Positions 36,141 through 46,771 of a stretch of 55,577 nt of DNA are shown here, one piece after another. A program made the position numbers and the translations under genes. Under the pieces are notes generated by a model. The model searched no databases. It was not told the DNA's origin and saw only the letters and a list, made by a program, of their open reading frames with translations. The stretch is from Pseudomonas sp. GD03858 (GTDB lineage Bacteria > Pseudomonadota > Gammaproteobacteria > Pseudomonadales > Pseudomonadaceae). Position 1 is the stretch's first letter; the number at the start of each line of letters is the position of its first letter. Location: assembly GCF_029840925.1 (NCBI RefSeq), contig NZ_JAOCDM010000024.1, positions 1 to 55,577 on the forward strand, given 5' to 3'.

Positions 36141-36725
36141 TTACTCGCCCAGCACCTGACCGATGGTCGGGTCCTTGAACAGGCGGGTCAGCGCATCGCT
36201 GAGCACATCACTCACCAGCTTGGTGTTGGTCTCCTGGTTCGGCGCCATGCCGAAACGCTGGTCGAGGGAGGCCCCGTAACGGCCGCTGTAGCGACGGTTG
36301 GCATTGGACACGTCGGCACGGAAGGTGGCGCCGATGGTCGCCTCGGTCACGTACATCTTGTCCTTGGGCGACTGGTACTTGAGTTCGGCCAGGGTCACGG
36401 TCAGCTGCGGCGCATTGCCGGCATTGGGCGTCGGGGTGAAGCCGAGCAGGCGCACCGCCGCCTCGGCCTGGGCCTGCAGCTTCGGCACGATGTCGTTGCC
36501 GTTGACGGTGATGGTGCTGGTCTCGGGGTACATGCCACCGCGGGTGCCCAGCGATTGCGAGGCGCGTCCATCGACGACCCTGACCACCACGGGCTGACCG
36601 TGGCCGACCGGGGCGAGCTGCTGGGTGAGCTTGGGTTGCGGGCTGAGTTGCTGCGGGCTGTGGGCACAACCGGCCAGGCTCAGGCTGGCCACCGCGAACA
36701 AACCGACCAACAGACGTTGCAACAT
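36141..36725 (-). CDS. YajG-like lipoprotein
   Basis: 194 residues from ATG 36725; ATG 36731 is also in frame but sits too close to the GGAG. The lipoprotein signal ends at SLAGC (about Cys19). The remainder matches the YajG/LPS-assembly-neighbour family of about 190-residue envelope lipoproteins (motifs VVRVVDGRASQSLGTRGG and DVLSDALTRLF). Function unknown; it probably sits in the inner leaflet of the outer membrane. Confidence 0.82.
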   Translation of the reverse strand: MLQRLLVGLFAVASLSLAGCAHSPQQLSPQPKLTQQLAPVGHGQPVVVRVVDGRASQSLGTRGGMYPETSTITVNGNDIVPKLQAQAEAAVRLLGFTPTPNAGNAPQLTVTLAELKYQSPKDKMYVTEATIGATFRADVSNANRRYSGRYGASLDQRFGMAPNQETNTKLVSDVLSDALTRLFKDPTIGQVLGE

Positions 36726-36768
36726 GCGCATTTCTCCAGAAAAAGCGGCAAAGGCCACAGTATACCTA

Positions 36769-36829
36769 GCGGCAAGCTGTAAGCGGCAAGCGGCAAGAAA
36801 AAGCAGCCCTGGTCACTTGCAAGCTGCGC
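36769..36829. repeat. Degenerate heptamer repeat related to 29562-29648
   Basis: GCGGCAAGCTGTAAGCGGCA and GCGGCAAG units are followed by an inverted CTTGCAAGCTGCG. It resembles the GCAAGCT repeat between the TMEM165 and M48 genes but is shorter and imperfect. Confidence 0.5.
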
Positions 36830-36832
36830 CTT

Positions 36833-36866
36833 TGTCACAATCGTTTCATGCCCCTGCGGTTATCCT
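36833..36866 (+). promoter_or_regulatory. Putative Pho box and -10 of a small orphan gene
   Basis: TGTCACA (36833) and TTTCATG (36844) start 11 bases apart, and TATCCT (36861-36866) follows at ten bases, the spacing seen in PhoB-dependent promoters. The ATG at 36899 gives a short leader. Confidence 0.45.
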
Positions 36867-36898
36867 TGCTCCAGCCCTCACGCACAGGACTCGCCACC

Positions 36899-37132
36899 AT
36901 GGCCTCGCTCTGGACCCTGCTCTTCCACCGCCCGCGCCACAACACTTACGCCCGCCTTGACGACCACGGCATCTGTCTTGGCTTCAAGCAATGCGTGCAG
37001 CAGCCCGCCGGGAGCGGCTGGGTGCAGGTCAGCGATGCGTACCTGGGCTGGCTCGGCCAGCCACTACCCGCCAGCGCCCGGGTTTGCGCCCGTGCAACGC
37101 GCCGTTGGCAACAGCGCATCCTGTCTGCCTGA
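36899..37132 (+). CDS. Small conserved hypothetical protein
   Basis: 77 residues from ATG 36899 (MASLWTLLFHRPRHNTYARL). AGGA lies nine bases upstream and a Pho-box/-10 candidate precedes it, so this start is preferred to the in-frame ATG at 36848, which would lie inside that promoter. It has no signal peptide or membrane segment and ends in an Arg-rich tail. I do not recognise a family. Confidence 0.55.
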   Translation: MASLWTLLFHRPRHNTYARLDDHGICLGFKQCVQQPAGSGWVQVSDAYLGWLGQPLPASARVCARATRRWQQRILSA

Positions 37133-37737
37133 CAAACGCTGCAATAAAAACCAAGAAGAACGACCTTTCTGCCCGCGACCTCGTTATAATCTCCCCCCGA
37201 TTATAAGGACGTCTCCTGATCGGGCCCCGCATTCGCCGCTTGACCCCGGCACCCTCGACGCTTCGCCCACAGAGAGCCTTCCACTCAGGTCTTGCATTGG
37301 CTGTCGTGCCTGCTGTTTCCGGCCTTCTGCTTCGCATGAACCTGCGGGTTGCCATCGCGCAGTCCACTTTTGAGGTTCACGACTCCAAAAGAGCGTGAAA
37401 AAACGGTTTTTCACAACTTCACGAGAGTGTGGCGAGCAAATGAACAGTCTGGCATGTGCAAGAGCGGCAGATGTGTCCCGAACAGCCCTGAACAGACGGC
37501 AAAAGCGTTCATCATTGATGAGCCTCTGAGGCCGGCCCGTAACGCACGACGGACCACTTGACCATAAGTCGAATTGCCGCACCCGTGGCAAAGGGCGTTC
37601 AATAGCCGAACACCCAAGACTGATTGGCGGTGTCCGCGGAAGTTGCAAGAACTGCGAAGAGTCGGACATGGCGTTCCTGGCCATCCCAGGAATCCTGTGC
37701 TGTCAATTAGGTGCTGTAGATTGTGGAGACGCGTTAA
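37133..37737 (+). promoter_or_regulatory. Long untranslated region upstream of mqo, with candidate promoter
   Basis: 605 bases with no supported protein gene. TATAAT at 37185-37190 is a good -10 (the -35, GACCTT at 17 bases, is poor) and lies inside an 8-base inverted repeat TTATAATC (37184-37191) / GATTATAA (37199-37206), a candidate operator. An mRNA from here would have about a 530-base leader. Inside are an A/T stem GTGAAAAA / TTTTTCAC (37395-37414) and a possible 29-codon reading frame (37441-37530). Just before the -10 lies AAGAAGAA, an AANAANAA-type (Hfq/Crc) match, probably upstream of the transcript. Confidence 0.5.
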
Positions 37738-39243
37738 ATGGCGCAGAACGAATCGGTTGATGTAGTACTGGTAGGCGCGGGCATCATGAGTGCCACCCTG
37801 GCCGTACTGCTCAAGGAGCTCGACCCGTCGATCAAGCTGGAGGTCGTCGAGGCGATGGACTCCGGGGCCGCGGAGAGTTCCAACCCCTGGAACAACGCCG
37901 GTACCGGCCATGCCGGCCTGTGCGAGCTGAATTACACGCCGCAGGCCGCCGATGGCAGCATCGACATCAAGAAGGCTGTGCACATCAACACCCAGTTCGA
38001 GGTTTCGCGCCAGTTCTGGGCCTACCTGAGCAAGAAGGGCAGCTTCGGCTCGCCGCGCGCCTTCATCAATCCGGTGCCGCACCTGAGCTACGTCGAGGGT
38101 GACAAGGGCGTTTCCTTCCTCAAGAAGCGTTTCGAGATGCTCAAGCAGCACCACGCCTTCGCCGAGATGGAATACACCGAAGACAAAGCCGTGATGAAGG
38201 ACTGGATGCCGCTGATGATGCCTGGCCGTCCGGCCGATCAGCACATCGCCGCCACCCGCGTGATGAAAGGCACCGACGTCAACTTCGGCGCGCTCACCAA
38301 CAAGCTGCTCAAGCTGCTCGGCGATTCGCCAGACGCCCAGGTCAAGTACAGCAAGAAAGTCGTCGGCCTGCGCCGCAACGGCAGCGGCTGGACCGTGAGC
38401 ATCAAGGACGTCAACAGCGGCGGCAGCCGTGAGGTCGACGCTCGCTTCGTATTCCTCGGCGCCGGTGGCGCCGCCTTGCCGCTGCTGCAGTTGTCCGGGA
38501 TTCCGGAGAGCAAGGGCTTCGGTGGTTTCCCGGTCAGTGGCCAGTGGCTGCGTTGCGACAACCCGGAAATCGTCAAGCAGCACCAGGCCAAGGTCTACAG
38601 CCAGGCCGCGGTCGGCGCGCCACCGATGTCGGTTCCGCACCTCGACACCCGCGTGGTCGACGGCAAGAAGTCGCTGCTGTTCGGCCCGTACGCCGGCTTC
38701 ACCACCAAGTTCCTCAAGCACGGCTCGCTCATGGACCTGCCACTGTCGGTGCGCATGGGCAACATCGGCCCGATGCTGGCCGTGGCCCGCGACAACATGG
38801 ACCTGACCAAGTACCTGGTCAGCGAGGTGATGCAGTCGATGGAGCAGCGCCTGGAGTCGCTACGCCGCTTCTATCCGGAGGCCAAGGCCGAAGACTGGCG
38901 CCTGGAAGTGGCCGGCCAGCGCGTGCAGATCATCAAGAAGGATCCGAAGAAAGGCGGCATCCTGCAGTTCGGCACCGAGCTGGTCGCGGCCCAGGACGGC
39001 AGCCTGGCCGCCCTGCTGGGCGCCTCGCCAGGCGCGTCGGTCACCGTGTCGATCATGCTCGAACTGATCGAGCGCTGCTTCCCCGAGCAGGCCAAGGGCG
39101 CCTGGGCCGCCAAGCTCAAGGAGATCTTCCCGGCACGCGAAAAGGTCCTGGCCAACGATGCCGCGCTCTACCACAAGATCAGCGCCGACAACGACGTGGC
39201 GCTGGAACTGGTGGAAAGCAGCCCGGCCAAGCACTACGCCTGA
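37738..39243 (+). CDS. mqo: Malate:quinone oxidoreductase
   Basis: 501 residues. The FAD-dependent peripheral membrane enzyme oxidises malate to oxaloacetate and reduces quinone, replacing or assisting malate dehydrogenase in the TCA cycle of Pseudomonas. Motifs are [17 protein letters not shown] (FAD), [35 protein letters not shown] and a C-terminal [15 protein letters not shown]. Length is normal. P. putida usually carries several mqo paralogues; which one this is was not determined. A strong terminator follows. Confidence 0.96.
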   Translation: MAQNESVDVVLVGAGIMSATLAVLLKELDPSIKLEVVEAMDSGAAESSNPWNNAGTGHAGLCELNYTPQAADGSIDIKKAVHINTQFEVSRQFWAYLSKKGSFGSPRAFINPVPHLSYVEGDKGVSFLKKRFEMLKQHHAFAEMEYTEDKAVMKDWMPLMMPGRPADQHIAATRVMKGTDVNFGALTNKLLKLLGDSPDAQVKYSKKVVGLRRNGSGWTVSIKDVNSGGSREVDARFVFLGAGGAALPLLQLSGIPESKGFGGFPVSGQWLRCDNPEIVKQHQAKVYSQAAVGAPPMSVPHLDTRVVDGKKSLLFGPYAGFTTKFLKHGSLMDLPLSVRMGNIGPMLAVARDNMDLTKYLVSEVMQSMEQRLESLRRFYPEAKAEDWRLEVAGQRVQIIKKDPKKGGILQFGTELVAAQDGSLAALLGASPGASVTVSIMLELIERCFPEQAKGAWAAKLKEIFPAREKVLANDAALYHKISADNDVALELVESSPAKHYA

Positions 39244-39256
39244 CCCCGCCGAAACG

Positions 39257-39282
39257 AAAAAACGCCCCTCGGGGCGTTTTTT
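39257..39282. terminator. Rho-independent terminator after mqo
   Basis: AAAAAACGCCCC and GGGGCGTTTTTT pair with a minimal loop; the T run continues as TTTTTTGTTTG. Confidence 0.92.
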
Positions 39283-39300
39283 GTTTGCGGGCAAATCCCT

Positions 39301-39394
39301 CGTGGGAGCGGGCTTGCCCCGCGATCTGGCCGGTGCAGGCCGAACCATTTCCATGGCTGTGCCGATGCGATCGCGGGGCAAGCCCGCTCCCACG
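39301..39394. repeat. Inverted pair of REP elements
   Basis: CGTGGGAGCGGGCTTGCCCC (39301) and GGGGCAAGCCCGCTCCCACG (ending 39394) are perfect inverted copies of the same type as at 35309-35396, around a 54-base centre. Confidence 0.87.
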
Positions 39395-39406
39395 CAACGC
39401 TCCGGG

Positions 39407-39697
39407 TCAAACTCGGGCGTTGTCGATGATCTCGATGTACTCCGGCGCATTGCGCTGGTCGGCGATCACTTCGGCGAAAGTCTTGCCGTGCTCGTCCTTG
39501 CCATCGAGGTCGTACCCCGCCTCGACGAAGAAGCCGACGAAACGCTCGAAATCATCGACCCGCAGGCCACGGTAGCCCTTGATCAGCTTGTGATGCGACG
39601 GCGAGGTCAGACCATCGGCCGGCTCGAACTGCAGGAAGGACTTGATGTACTCATCGCTGATCTCGTCACCAATCACTTGTTTCTTGTCTTTACGCAT
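39407..39697 (-). CDS. PA4642 family protein
   Basis: 96 residues (MRKDKKQVIGDEISDEYIKS, then FLQFEP ... GYRGLRVDDFERFVGFFVEAGYD). The family is Pseudomonas-restricted and typically neighbours mqo, as here; no function is known. The start at 39697 is chosen because GGAG lies eight bases upstream; in-frame ATGs at 39718 and 39727 have none. Charged, soluble, no signal. Confidence 0.8.
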   Translation of the reverse strand: MRKDKKQVIGDEISDEYIKSFLQFEPADGLTSPSHHKLIKGYRGLRVDDFERFVGFFVEAGYDLDGKDEHGKTFAEVIADQRNAPEYIEIIDNARV

Positions 39698-39768
39698 CGC
39701 CGACTCCAACTGGGCCATCACGGGCATTTTTCGAAGGCCGGCAGTTTACCCCCCGGCACCCGCGGGCC

Positions 39769-40239
39769 TCAACGCGTACGTACGGTGCCGGTGTGCAGGT
39801 CGGCCCAGACGTGGCCGTTGGCGTAGGTCAGGAACTGTACGTAGAGCGTTTCGTTGCGCAGCAGATCCATGATCACCCGGTAGTCGGCCACCGGGTAATT
39901 GAGGGTCAGGGTCCGGGTCTTCTCGTCATAGACCGGCTTCTTCAGGCTCTTGCCACCCTCGCCGTCGAAATTGACCAGCACCTGGCCGATGGTCGCGCCC
40001 TTGCTCAGCGGCTTGCCCTTCAGGCGCATCTGCAACGAGGACGTGATCGGTATGGGTTGCTGGTCGGACTGGCGCTGGGTAGCCACGACCACCGTGTAGT
40101 CGGTGACCTGCAGCAGTTGCTGAGTGCCTGGGGCTTCCTGGCGCAGTGAAAGGTCATCGGGCGGGAGGAACTGGCTGTGCAGCGGGGCGGCGGACAGTGG
40201 CAGGCTCACCGCCAGCAGCAGGGGGACGATCGCACGCAT
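39769..40239 (-). CDS. Periplasmic protein of unknown function
   Basis: 156 residues with a signal peptide (about 1-18, MRAIVPLLLAVSLPLSA). The mature part is predicted beta-rich (TLTLNYPVADYRVIMDLLRN, VQFLTYANGHVWADLHTG). It resembles conserved Pseudomonas hypotheticals; no domain was recognised. It lies 61 bases after the cupin gene on the same strand and may be cotranscribed. Confidence 0.65.
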   Translation of the reverse strand: MRAIVPLLLAVSLPLSAAPLHSQFLPPDDLSLRQEAPGTQQLLQVTDYTVVVATQRQSDQQPIPITSSLQMRLKGKPLSKGATIGQVLVNFDGEGGKSLKKPVYDEKTRTLTLNYPVADYRVIMDLLRNETLYVQFLTYANGHVWADLHTGTVRTR

Positions 40240-40300
40240 GTGAGGCTCCTAGGCATGAGCAGGCACTCTACGCACAGGGCTTGCCGCTGGGCAAGCGCGC

Positions 40301-40774
40301 TCAGTCGAACTGCGCGCGCATCCAGGCACGGTACTCGGCCACGCCCTCGTCGCCCTCGCGCGGCGCCCAATGCGCATGCTCGCCCTCGCCGAGCGCTCGA
40401 TAAGGCCCGGCCTTGCACTCAAGCAGAATGCTGTCCGCCTCGAGCGCCACCAGCCCATGCCAGGTGCCGGGCGCCAGATCCACTCCCAGGCAGTCGCCAC
40501 CCGCTTGCAGCACACGTTTGTCGATCAACTGGCCATGATCATCGAAGATCAGCAGGCCAAGACGCCCCTTGAGCACGACCAGTACTTCAGCCTTGTCGGC
40601 ACTCAGGTGGCGGTGCGGCGCAATGTAGGTATCCGGCTGCAAGCCCACCGCCAGGCGGTGGCAAGGCTCGGCCATGTCATGGAAGTTGTGGTGCTGACGC
40701 CGGCGCGGACTGTCGGCGGCTTGCTGCGCCAGCCCGTCGAACAGCGACTGATCGAGGAACGCGGGCTGGCGCAT
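40301..40774 (-). CDS. WbuC-like cupin-fold metalloprotein
   Basis: 157 residues. Cupin motifs are visible: APHRHLSADKAEVLVVLKGR (metal-ligand histidines and Glu) and GTWHGLVALEADSILLEC. WbuC proteins usually lie in O-antigen clusters, yet none is seen here. Its ATG lies two bases after the hpt stop, so it is the second gene of that operon. Reaction unknown. Confidence 0.8.
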   Translation of the reverse strand: MRQPAFLDQSLFDGLAQQAADSPRRRQHHNFHDMAEPCHRLAVGLQPDTYIAPHRHLSADKAEVLVVLKGRLGLLIFDDHGQLIDKRVLQAGGDCLGVDLAPGTWHGLVALEADSILLECKAGPYRALGEGEHAHWAPREGDEGVAEYRAWMRAQFD

Positions 40775-40776
40775 GC

Positions 40777-41334
40777 TCACATCCCCTTGACGGCGAAGAT
40801 GCCGTTGGCGTTGCGCCAGTAGCCCTTGTAGTCCATGCCGTAGCCAAAGATGTAGCGATCCACGCATGGCAGGCCGCTATAGGTGGCCTTCAGGCCTGGG
40901 CTGGCCTTGCGGTCATGATCCTTGTCGATCAGCACGGCGGTGTGCACTGCCCGGGCGCCAGCGTGCTTGCAGAACTCGATGATGGCGCTGAGGGTGTGGC
41001 CTTCGTCGAGGATGTCGTCGACGATCAGCACGTCACGGTCGATGAACGACACTTCCGGCTTGGCCTTCCAGAACAGCTCGCCGCCGCTGGTGGTGTTGCG
41101 GTAGCGGGTGGCATGCAGGTACGAGGCTTCCAGCGGGAACTGCAGGTGGGTGAGCAGCTTGCCGGAGAAGATCAGGCCGCCGTTCATCACGCAGAAGACC
41201 ACCGGGTTCTTGTCGTGCAGGTCCTGGCAGATCCGTTTGCCGACCTCGGCGATGGCGGCCTCGACCTCGGCTTCGTTGTACAGGCAATCAGCCTCGCGCA
41301 TCACTTGACGGATATGCTCGAGATCGGCGGACAT
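40777..41334 (-). CDS. hpt: Hypoxanthine-guanine phosphoribosyltransferase
   Basis: 185 residues. The PRPP motif VLIVDDILDEGHTL and the VVFCVMNGGLIFSGKL and GLPCVDRYIFGYGMDYKGYW blocks identify a salvage hypoxanthine (guanine) phosphoribosyltransferase. ATG 41334 is supported by GGAGAG seven bases upstream; a much longer in-frame reading to 42069 overlaps upp on the opposite strand and is rejected. Divergent from upp. Confidence 0.92.
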   Translation of the reverse strand: MSADLEHIRQVMREADCLYNEAEVEAAIAEVGKRICQDLHDKNPVVFCVMNGGLIFSGKLLTHLQFPLEASYLHATRYRNTTSGGELFWKAKPEVSFIDRDVLIVDDILDEGHTLSAIIEFCKHAGARAVHTAVLIDKDHDRKASPGLKATYSGLPCVDRYIFGYGMDYKGYWRNANGIFAVKGM

Positions 41335-41449
41335 GGCGCTCTCCAGGGGGTGCGTTTTGGAAAAGCGGGCAAAGGTACGCATCCGCTCGTCCCAGATCAA
41401 GCCTTTATGGACTAACGTGCACAATGACTGCACGACATCAAGGACTGAA

Positions 41450-41461
41450 TAGATTAATCTA
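41450..41461. promoter_or_regulatory. 12-base palindrome in the hpt/upp intergenic region
   Basis: TAGATTAATCTA is a perfect palindrome 38 bases before the upp ATG, and TAATCT within it could serve as a -10. It is a candidate operator; no regulator can be named. Confidence 0.35.
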
Positions 41462-41499
41462 GCGCGGTTTTTTTGCCCGCCTCCCGGAGCCCTCCCCCT

Positions 41500-42138
41500 A
41501 TGCCTACTCGTGAGATCCGCCATCCGCTGATCCGCCACAAGCTCGGCCTGATGCGCCGTGCCGATATCAGCACCAAGAATTTTCGCGAACTCGCCCAGGA
41601 AGTCGGCGCGCTCCTGACCTACGAAGCCACCCAGGACCTGCCGCTCGAAACCTATGAGATCGACGGCTGGTGCGGCAAGGTCCAGGTCGAGAAGATCGCC
41701 GGCAAGAAGATCACCGTGGTACCGATCCTGCGTGCCGGCATCGGCATGCTCGACGGCGTGCTCAGCCTGGTGCCGGGCGCCAAGGTGAGTGCCGTGGGCG
41801 TCGCCCGCAACGAGGAAACCCTCGAGGCCCACACCTACCTGGAGAAGCTCGCGCCAGACATCAACCAGCGCCTGGCCCTGATCATCGACCCGATGCTCGC
41901 CACCGGCGGCTCGATGGTCGCCACCATCGACCTGCTGAAAAAAGCCGGCTGCAAGGAAATCCGCGCCATGGTCCTGGTCGCGGCCCCCGAAGGCATCGAC
42001 GTGGTGGAAAAAGCCCACCCGGACGTGCAGATCTATACCGCCTCGATCGACCAGCGCTTGAATGAACACGGCTACATCGTCCCCGGACTGGGCGATGCCG
42101 GCGACAAGATCTTCGGCACCAAGCAGAAGGACGCCTGA
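41500..42138 (+). CDS. upp: Uracil phosphoribosyltransferase
   Basis: 212 residues. It converts uracil and PRPP to UMP in pyrimidine salvage. [20 protein letters not shown], the PRPP loop [12 protein letters not shown] and the C-terminal [17 protein letters not shown] are diagnostic. The downstream uraA starts two bases after its stop, so import and salvage are coupled in one operon. Confidence 0.96.
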   Translation: MPTREIRHPLIRHKLGLMRRADISTKNFRELAQEVGALLTYEATQDLPLETYEIDGWCGKVQVEKIAGKKITVVPILRAGIGMLDGVLSLVPGAKVSAVGVARNEETLEAHTYLEKLAPDINQRLALIIDPMLATGGSMVATIDLLKKAGCKEIRAMVLVAAPEGIDVVEKAHPDVQIYTASIDQRLNEHGYIVPGLGDAGDKIFGTKQKDA

Positions 42139-42140
42139 TC

Positions 42141-43415
42141 ATGCAGGACGGCTTCAACGACCCGCTCTGGCGTCAGGTCGTTTCGGGCGCGCAGATGCTT
42201 TTCGTGGCATTCGGCGCGCTGGTGCTGATGCCGCTGATCACCGGTCTGGACCCTAACGTGGCGCTGTTCACCGCAGGCCTCGGCACCTTGCTGTTCCAAC
42301 TGGTGACCGGTCGTCAGGTTCCGGTGTTCCTGGCCTCGAGCTTCGCTTTCATCACCCCGATCATCCTCGCCAAGGGCCAGTTCGGCCTGGCCGCGACCAT
42401 GGGCGGCGTGATGGCCGCCGGCTTCGTCTACACCTTCATGGGTCTGATGGTGAAGATCAAGGGCACCGGCTTCATCGACCGCATGCTGCCACCGGTGGTG
42501 ATCGGCCCGGTGATCATCTCCATCGGCCTGGCCATGGCGCCGATCGCCGCCAACATGGCCATGGGCAAGGGTGGTGATGGCAGCGTGCTGATGCCGTACA
42601 AGACCGCCATGCTGATCTCGATGCCGGCATTGCTGACCACGCTGATCGTCGCCGTGTTCGGCAAGGGCATCTTCCGCCTGGTGCCAATCATCTCCGGCGT
42701 GCTGGTAGGCTTTGGCCTGTCGTTCGCCTTCGGCGTGGTCGACACCGCCAAGATCGCCGCCGCTCCTTGGCTGGAGCTGCCGAAGTTCACCGCGCCGGAG
42801 TTCAACTGGCAGGCGATCCTGTTCATCGTACCGGTGGCCCTGGCCCCGGCGATCGAGCATATCGGCGGGGTGATCGCGGTGGGTAGCGTGACGGGGCGCG
42901 ACTACCTGAAGAAGCCCGGCCTGCACCGCACCCTGCTCGGCGATGGGCTGGCCACCACCGCGGCGGGCATGTTCGGCGGTCCGCCCAATACCACCTACGC
43001 CGAGGTGACCGGCGCGGTGATGCTGACCAAGAACTACAACCCGAAGATCATGACCTGGGCGGCGGTGTTCGCCATCACCCTGGCCTTCATCGGCAAGTTC
43101 GGCGCATTGCTGCAAAGCATTCCGGTACCGGTGATGGGCGGCATTCTCTGCCTGTTGTTCGGTTCGATCGCGGCGGTGGGCATGAACACCATGATCCGCC
43201 ACAAGATCGACCTGGCCGAGGCACGCAACTTGGTGATCGTTTCGGTGACCCTGGTGTTCGGCATCGGCGGCGTGCTGATCGGCAGCGGTGACGGCCCGGA
43301 CGACTGGGGCCTGAAGGGCATCGCCCTGTGCGCCGTAGTGGCCATTGCGCTGAACCTGATCCTGCCGGGCAACGATGGCTGGAAGAACAAGAAGCTGGAT
43401 GATCAGCTGCCTTGA
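42141..43415 (+). CDS. uraA: Uracil permease (NCS2 family)
   Basis: 424 residues and about 12-14 membrane segments in the inner membrane. AIEHIGGVIAVGSVTGRDY and GGPPNTTYAEVTGAVMLTKN are the conserved substrate-binding and family-signature regions of uracil:proton symporters (UraA). It is cotranscribed with upp. A REP pair follows the stop codon. Confidence 0.94.
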   Translation: MQDGFNDPLWRQVVSGAQMLFVAFGALVLMPLITGLDPNVALFTAGLGTLLFQLVTGRQVPVFLASSFAFITPIILAKGQFGLAATMGGVMAAGFVYTFMGLMVKIKGTGFIDRMLPPVVIGPVIISIGLAMAPIAANMAMGKGGDGSVLMPYKTAMLISMPALLTTLIVAVFGKGIFRLVPIISGVLVGFGLSFAFGVVDTAKIAAAPWLELPKFTAPEFNWQAILFIVPVALAPAIEHIGGVIAVGSVTGRDYLKKPGLHRTLLGDGLATTAAGMFGGPPNTTYAEVTGAVMLTKNYNPKIMTWAAVFAITLAFIGKFGALLQSIPVPVMGGILCLLFGSIAAVGMNTMIRHKIDLAEARNLVIVSVTLVFGIGGVLIGSGDGPDDWGLKGIALCAVVAIALNLILPGNDGWKNKKLDDQLP

Positions 43416-43430
43416 GTCTTTCTTGAAATC

Positions 43431-43537
43431 CTGGGGCCGCCTTGCGGCCCTTTCGCGACACAAGGCCGCTCCTACAGATGATCGCGGTCCCCTGTAGGAG
43501 CGGCCTTGTGTCGCGAAAGGGCTGCAAAGCAGCCCCT
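43431..43537. repeat. Inverted pair of CTCCTACAG-type REP elements
   Basis: CTGGGGCCGCCTTGCGGCCC, TTTCGCGACACAAGGCCGCT and CCTACAG are followed, 14 bases later, by the inverted CTGTAGGAGCGGCCTTGTGT and an AGGGCTGC-AAA-GCAGCCC stem. Located between convergent uraA and hemH. Confidence 0.85.
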
Positions 43538-43560
43538 CGATTCAAAGCGAGGCAAGTTTC

Positions 43561-44574
43561 TCACGCCTTCTCACACATCCCCGCCAACACCCTCACCCAC
43601 GCCGGGTGATCATTCAGGCACGGCACCAGCACCAGCTCCTTCCCACCGGCTTCGACGAACTGCTCGCTGCCGCGCATGCCGATCTCTTCCAGCGTCTCGA
43701 TGCAATCGGCGACGAACGCCGGGCACATCACCAACAGCTTCTTCACACCCGCCTTGCCCAGCTCGTCCAGGCGCGTCTCGGTGTAGGGCTCGATCCACTT
43801 GGCCCGGCCCAGGCGCGACTGGAACGACACCGACCACTTGCCGTCCGGGATGCCCATCTTCTCGGCGAACGCCCTGGCCGTGGCCAGGCACTGGCCGCGA
43901 TAGCACACCGCACGCATCTGGGCGCTGGCGTCCTTGCAGCAGTCGGCGGCCTGGAAATCGTGATTGCCGGTGGGGTCGAGCTTCTTCAGGTGCCGCTCGG
44001 GCAAACCATGGAAGCTCAGCAGCAGGTGATCGTAATCCTGTTCCAGGTACGGGCGAGCACTGGCCACCAAGGCATCGATGTATTCAGGGTGATCGTAGAA
44101 CGGCTGCAGAATGCGGGTCTGCAAAGGCAGCTCGCGCTCGGCGATAGTCTGCTTCGCCAACTCCACCACGGTAGTCACGGTGCTGTCGGCGAACTGTGGA
44201 TAAAGCGGCGCCAGCGTCACCTTGCGCACACCTTGCGCGGTCAGGCGCTCCAGGACTTCCGGCAGCGCCGGTTGTCCATAGCGCATGGCGATCTCCACCG
44301 GCCCATGGGGCCAATGGGCAGCCATCGCCTGCTGCAGACGCCGGGTCAGCACCACCAGTGGCGAGCCTTCGTCCCACCAGATCGAGGCATAGGCATGGGC
44401 CGACTGCTCCGGGCGCTTGATCAGGATCAGCGACACCAGCAACCGTCGCACCGGCCAGGGCAGATCGATCACGTACGGGTCCATGAGGAACTGGTTGAGG
44501 TAACGGCGCACGTCGGCCACCGAGGTGGAGGCCGGCGAACCCAGGTTGACCAGCAGCAGGGCGTGATCGGTCAT
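43561..44574 (-). CDS. hemH: Ferrochelatase
   Basis: 337 residues. It inserts Fe2+ into protoporphyrin IX, the last step of haem synthesis, at the inner membrane. [39 protein letters not shown] (catalytic His) and [18 protein letters not shown] are diagnostic. AGGA lies seven bases before ATG 44574. It is 13 bases downstream of the yfcH-like gene on the same strand and is probably cotranscribed. Confidence 0.96.
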   Translation of the reverse strand: MTDHALLLVNLGSPASTSVADVRRYLNQFLMDPYVIDLPWPVRRLLVSLILIKRPEQSAHAYASIWWDEGSPLVVLTRRLQQAMAAHWPHGPVEIAMRYGQPALPEVLERLTAQGVRKVTLAPLYPQFADSTVTTVVELAKQTIAERELPLQTRILQPFYDHPEYIDALVASARPYLEQDYDHLLLSFHGLPERHLKKLDPTGNHDFQAADCCKDASAQMRAVCYRGQCLATARAFAEKMGIPDGKWSVSFQSRLGRAKWIEPYTETRLDELGKAGVKKLLVMCPAFVADCIETLEEIGMRGSEQFVEAGGKELVLVPCLNDHPAWVRVLAGMCEKA

Positions 44575-44587
44575 GCAGCGTCCTATG

Positions 44588-46666
<2,079 letters not shown>

Positions 46667-46677
46667 CGCCGCGGGAA

Positions 46678-46704
46678 CTTATACAAAAATATTTCTTGTA
46701 TAAG
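46678..46704. promoter_or_regulatory. Second LitR/PplR-type operator, 11-base spacing
   Basis: CTTATACAA and TTGTATAAG are perfect 9-base inverted arms; TATACA and TGTATA are separated by 11 bases instead of the usual 12. It starts 11 bases after the renalase-like stop codon. Confidence 0.55.
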
Positions 46705-46722
46705 TTTTCACGTGTGCTGGAA

Positions 46723-46756
46723 TTGACTTGTACAAAACATGCCGCCTGTACAAGTC
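46723..46756 (+). promoter_or_regulatory. Third LitR/PplR-type operator overlapping a promoter
   Basis: GACTTGTACA (46725-46734) and TGTACAAGTC (46747-46756) are perfect inverted 10-base arms with TGTACA-N12-TGTACA. TTGACT (46723-46728), 18 bases and TGTACA (46747-46752) make a candidate -35/-10 inside the site. It lies just before the DUF523 gene and probably controls the operon down to the SDR gene. Confidence 0.75.
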
Positions 46757-46771
46757 ACTCCGGAGACAGCG

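Noticed and set aside
37151..37160. AAGAAGAA as an Hfq/Crc site regulating mqo
   Set aside because: It matches AANAANAA but lies upstream of the candidate -10, so it would not be in the mqo leader unless transcription starts earlier.
37184..37684. 166-codon minus-strand frame before mqo
   Set aside because: The amino-acid composition is shadow-like, no ribosome-binding site was seen, and it covers the candidate mqo promoter.
41335..42069. Upstream extension of hpt to 430 residues
   Set aside because: The added part is antisense to upp; hpt family start and ribosome-binding site lie at 41334.
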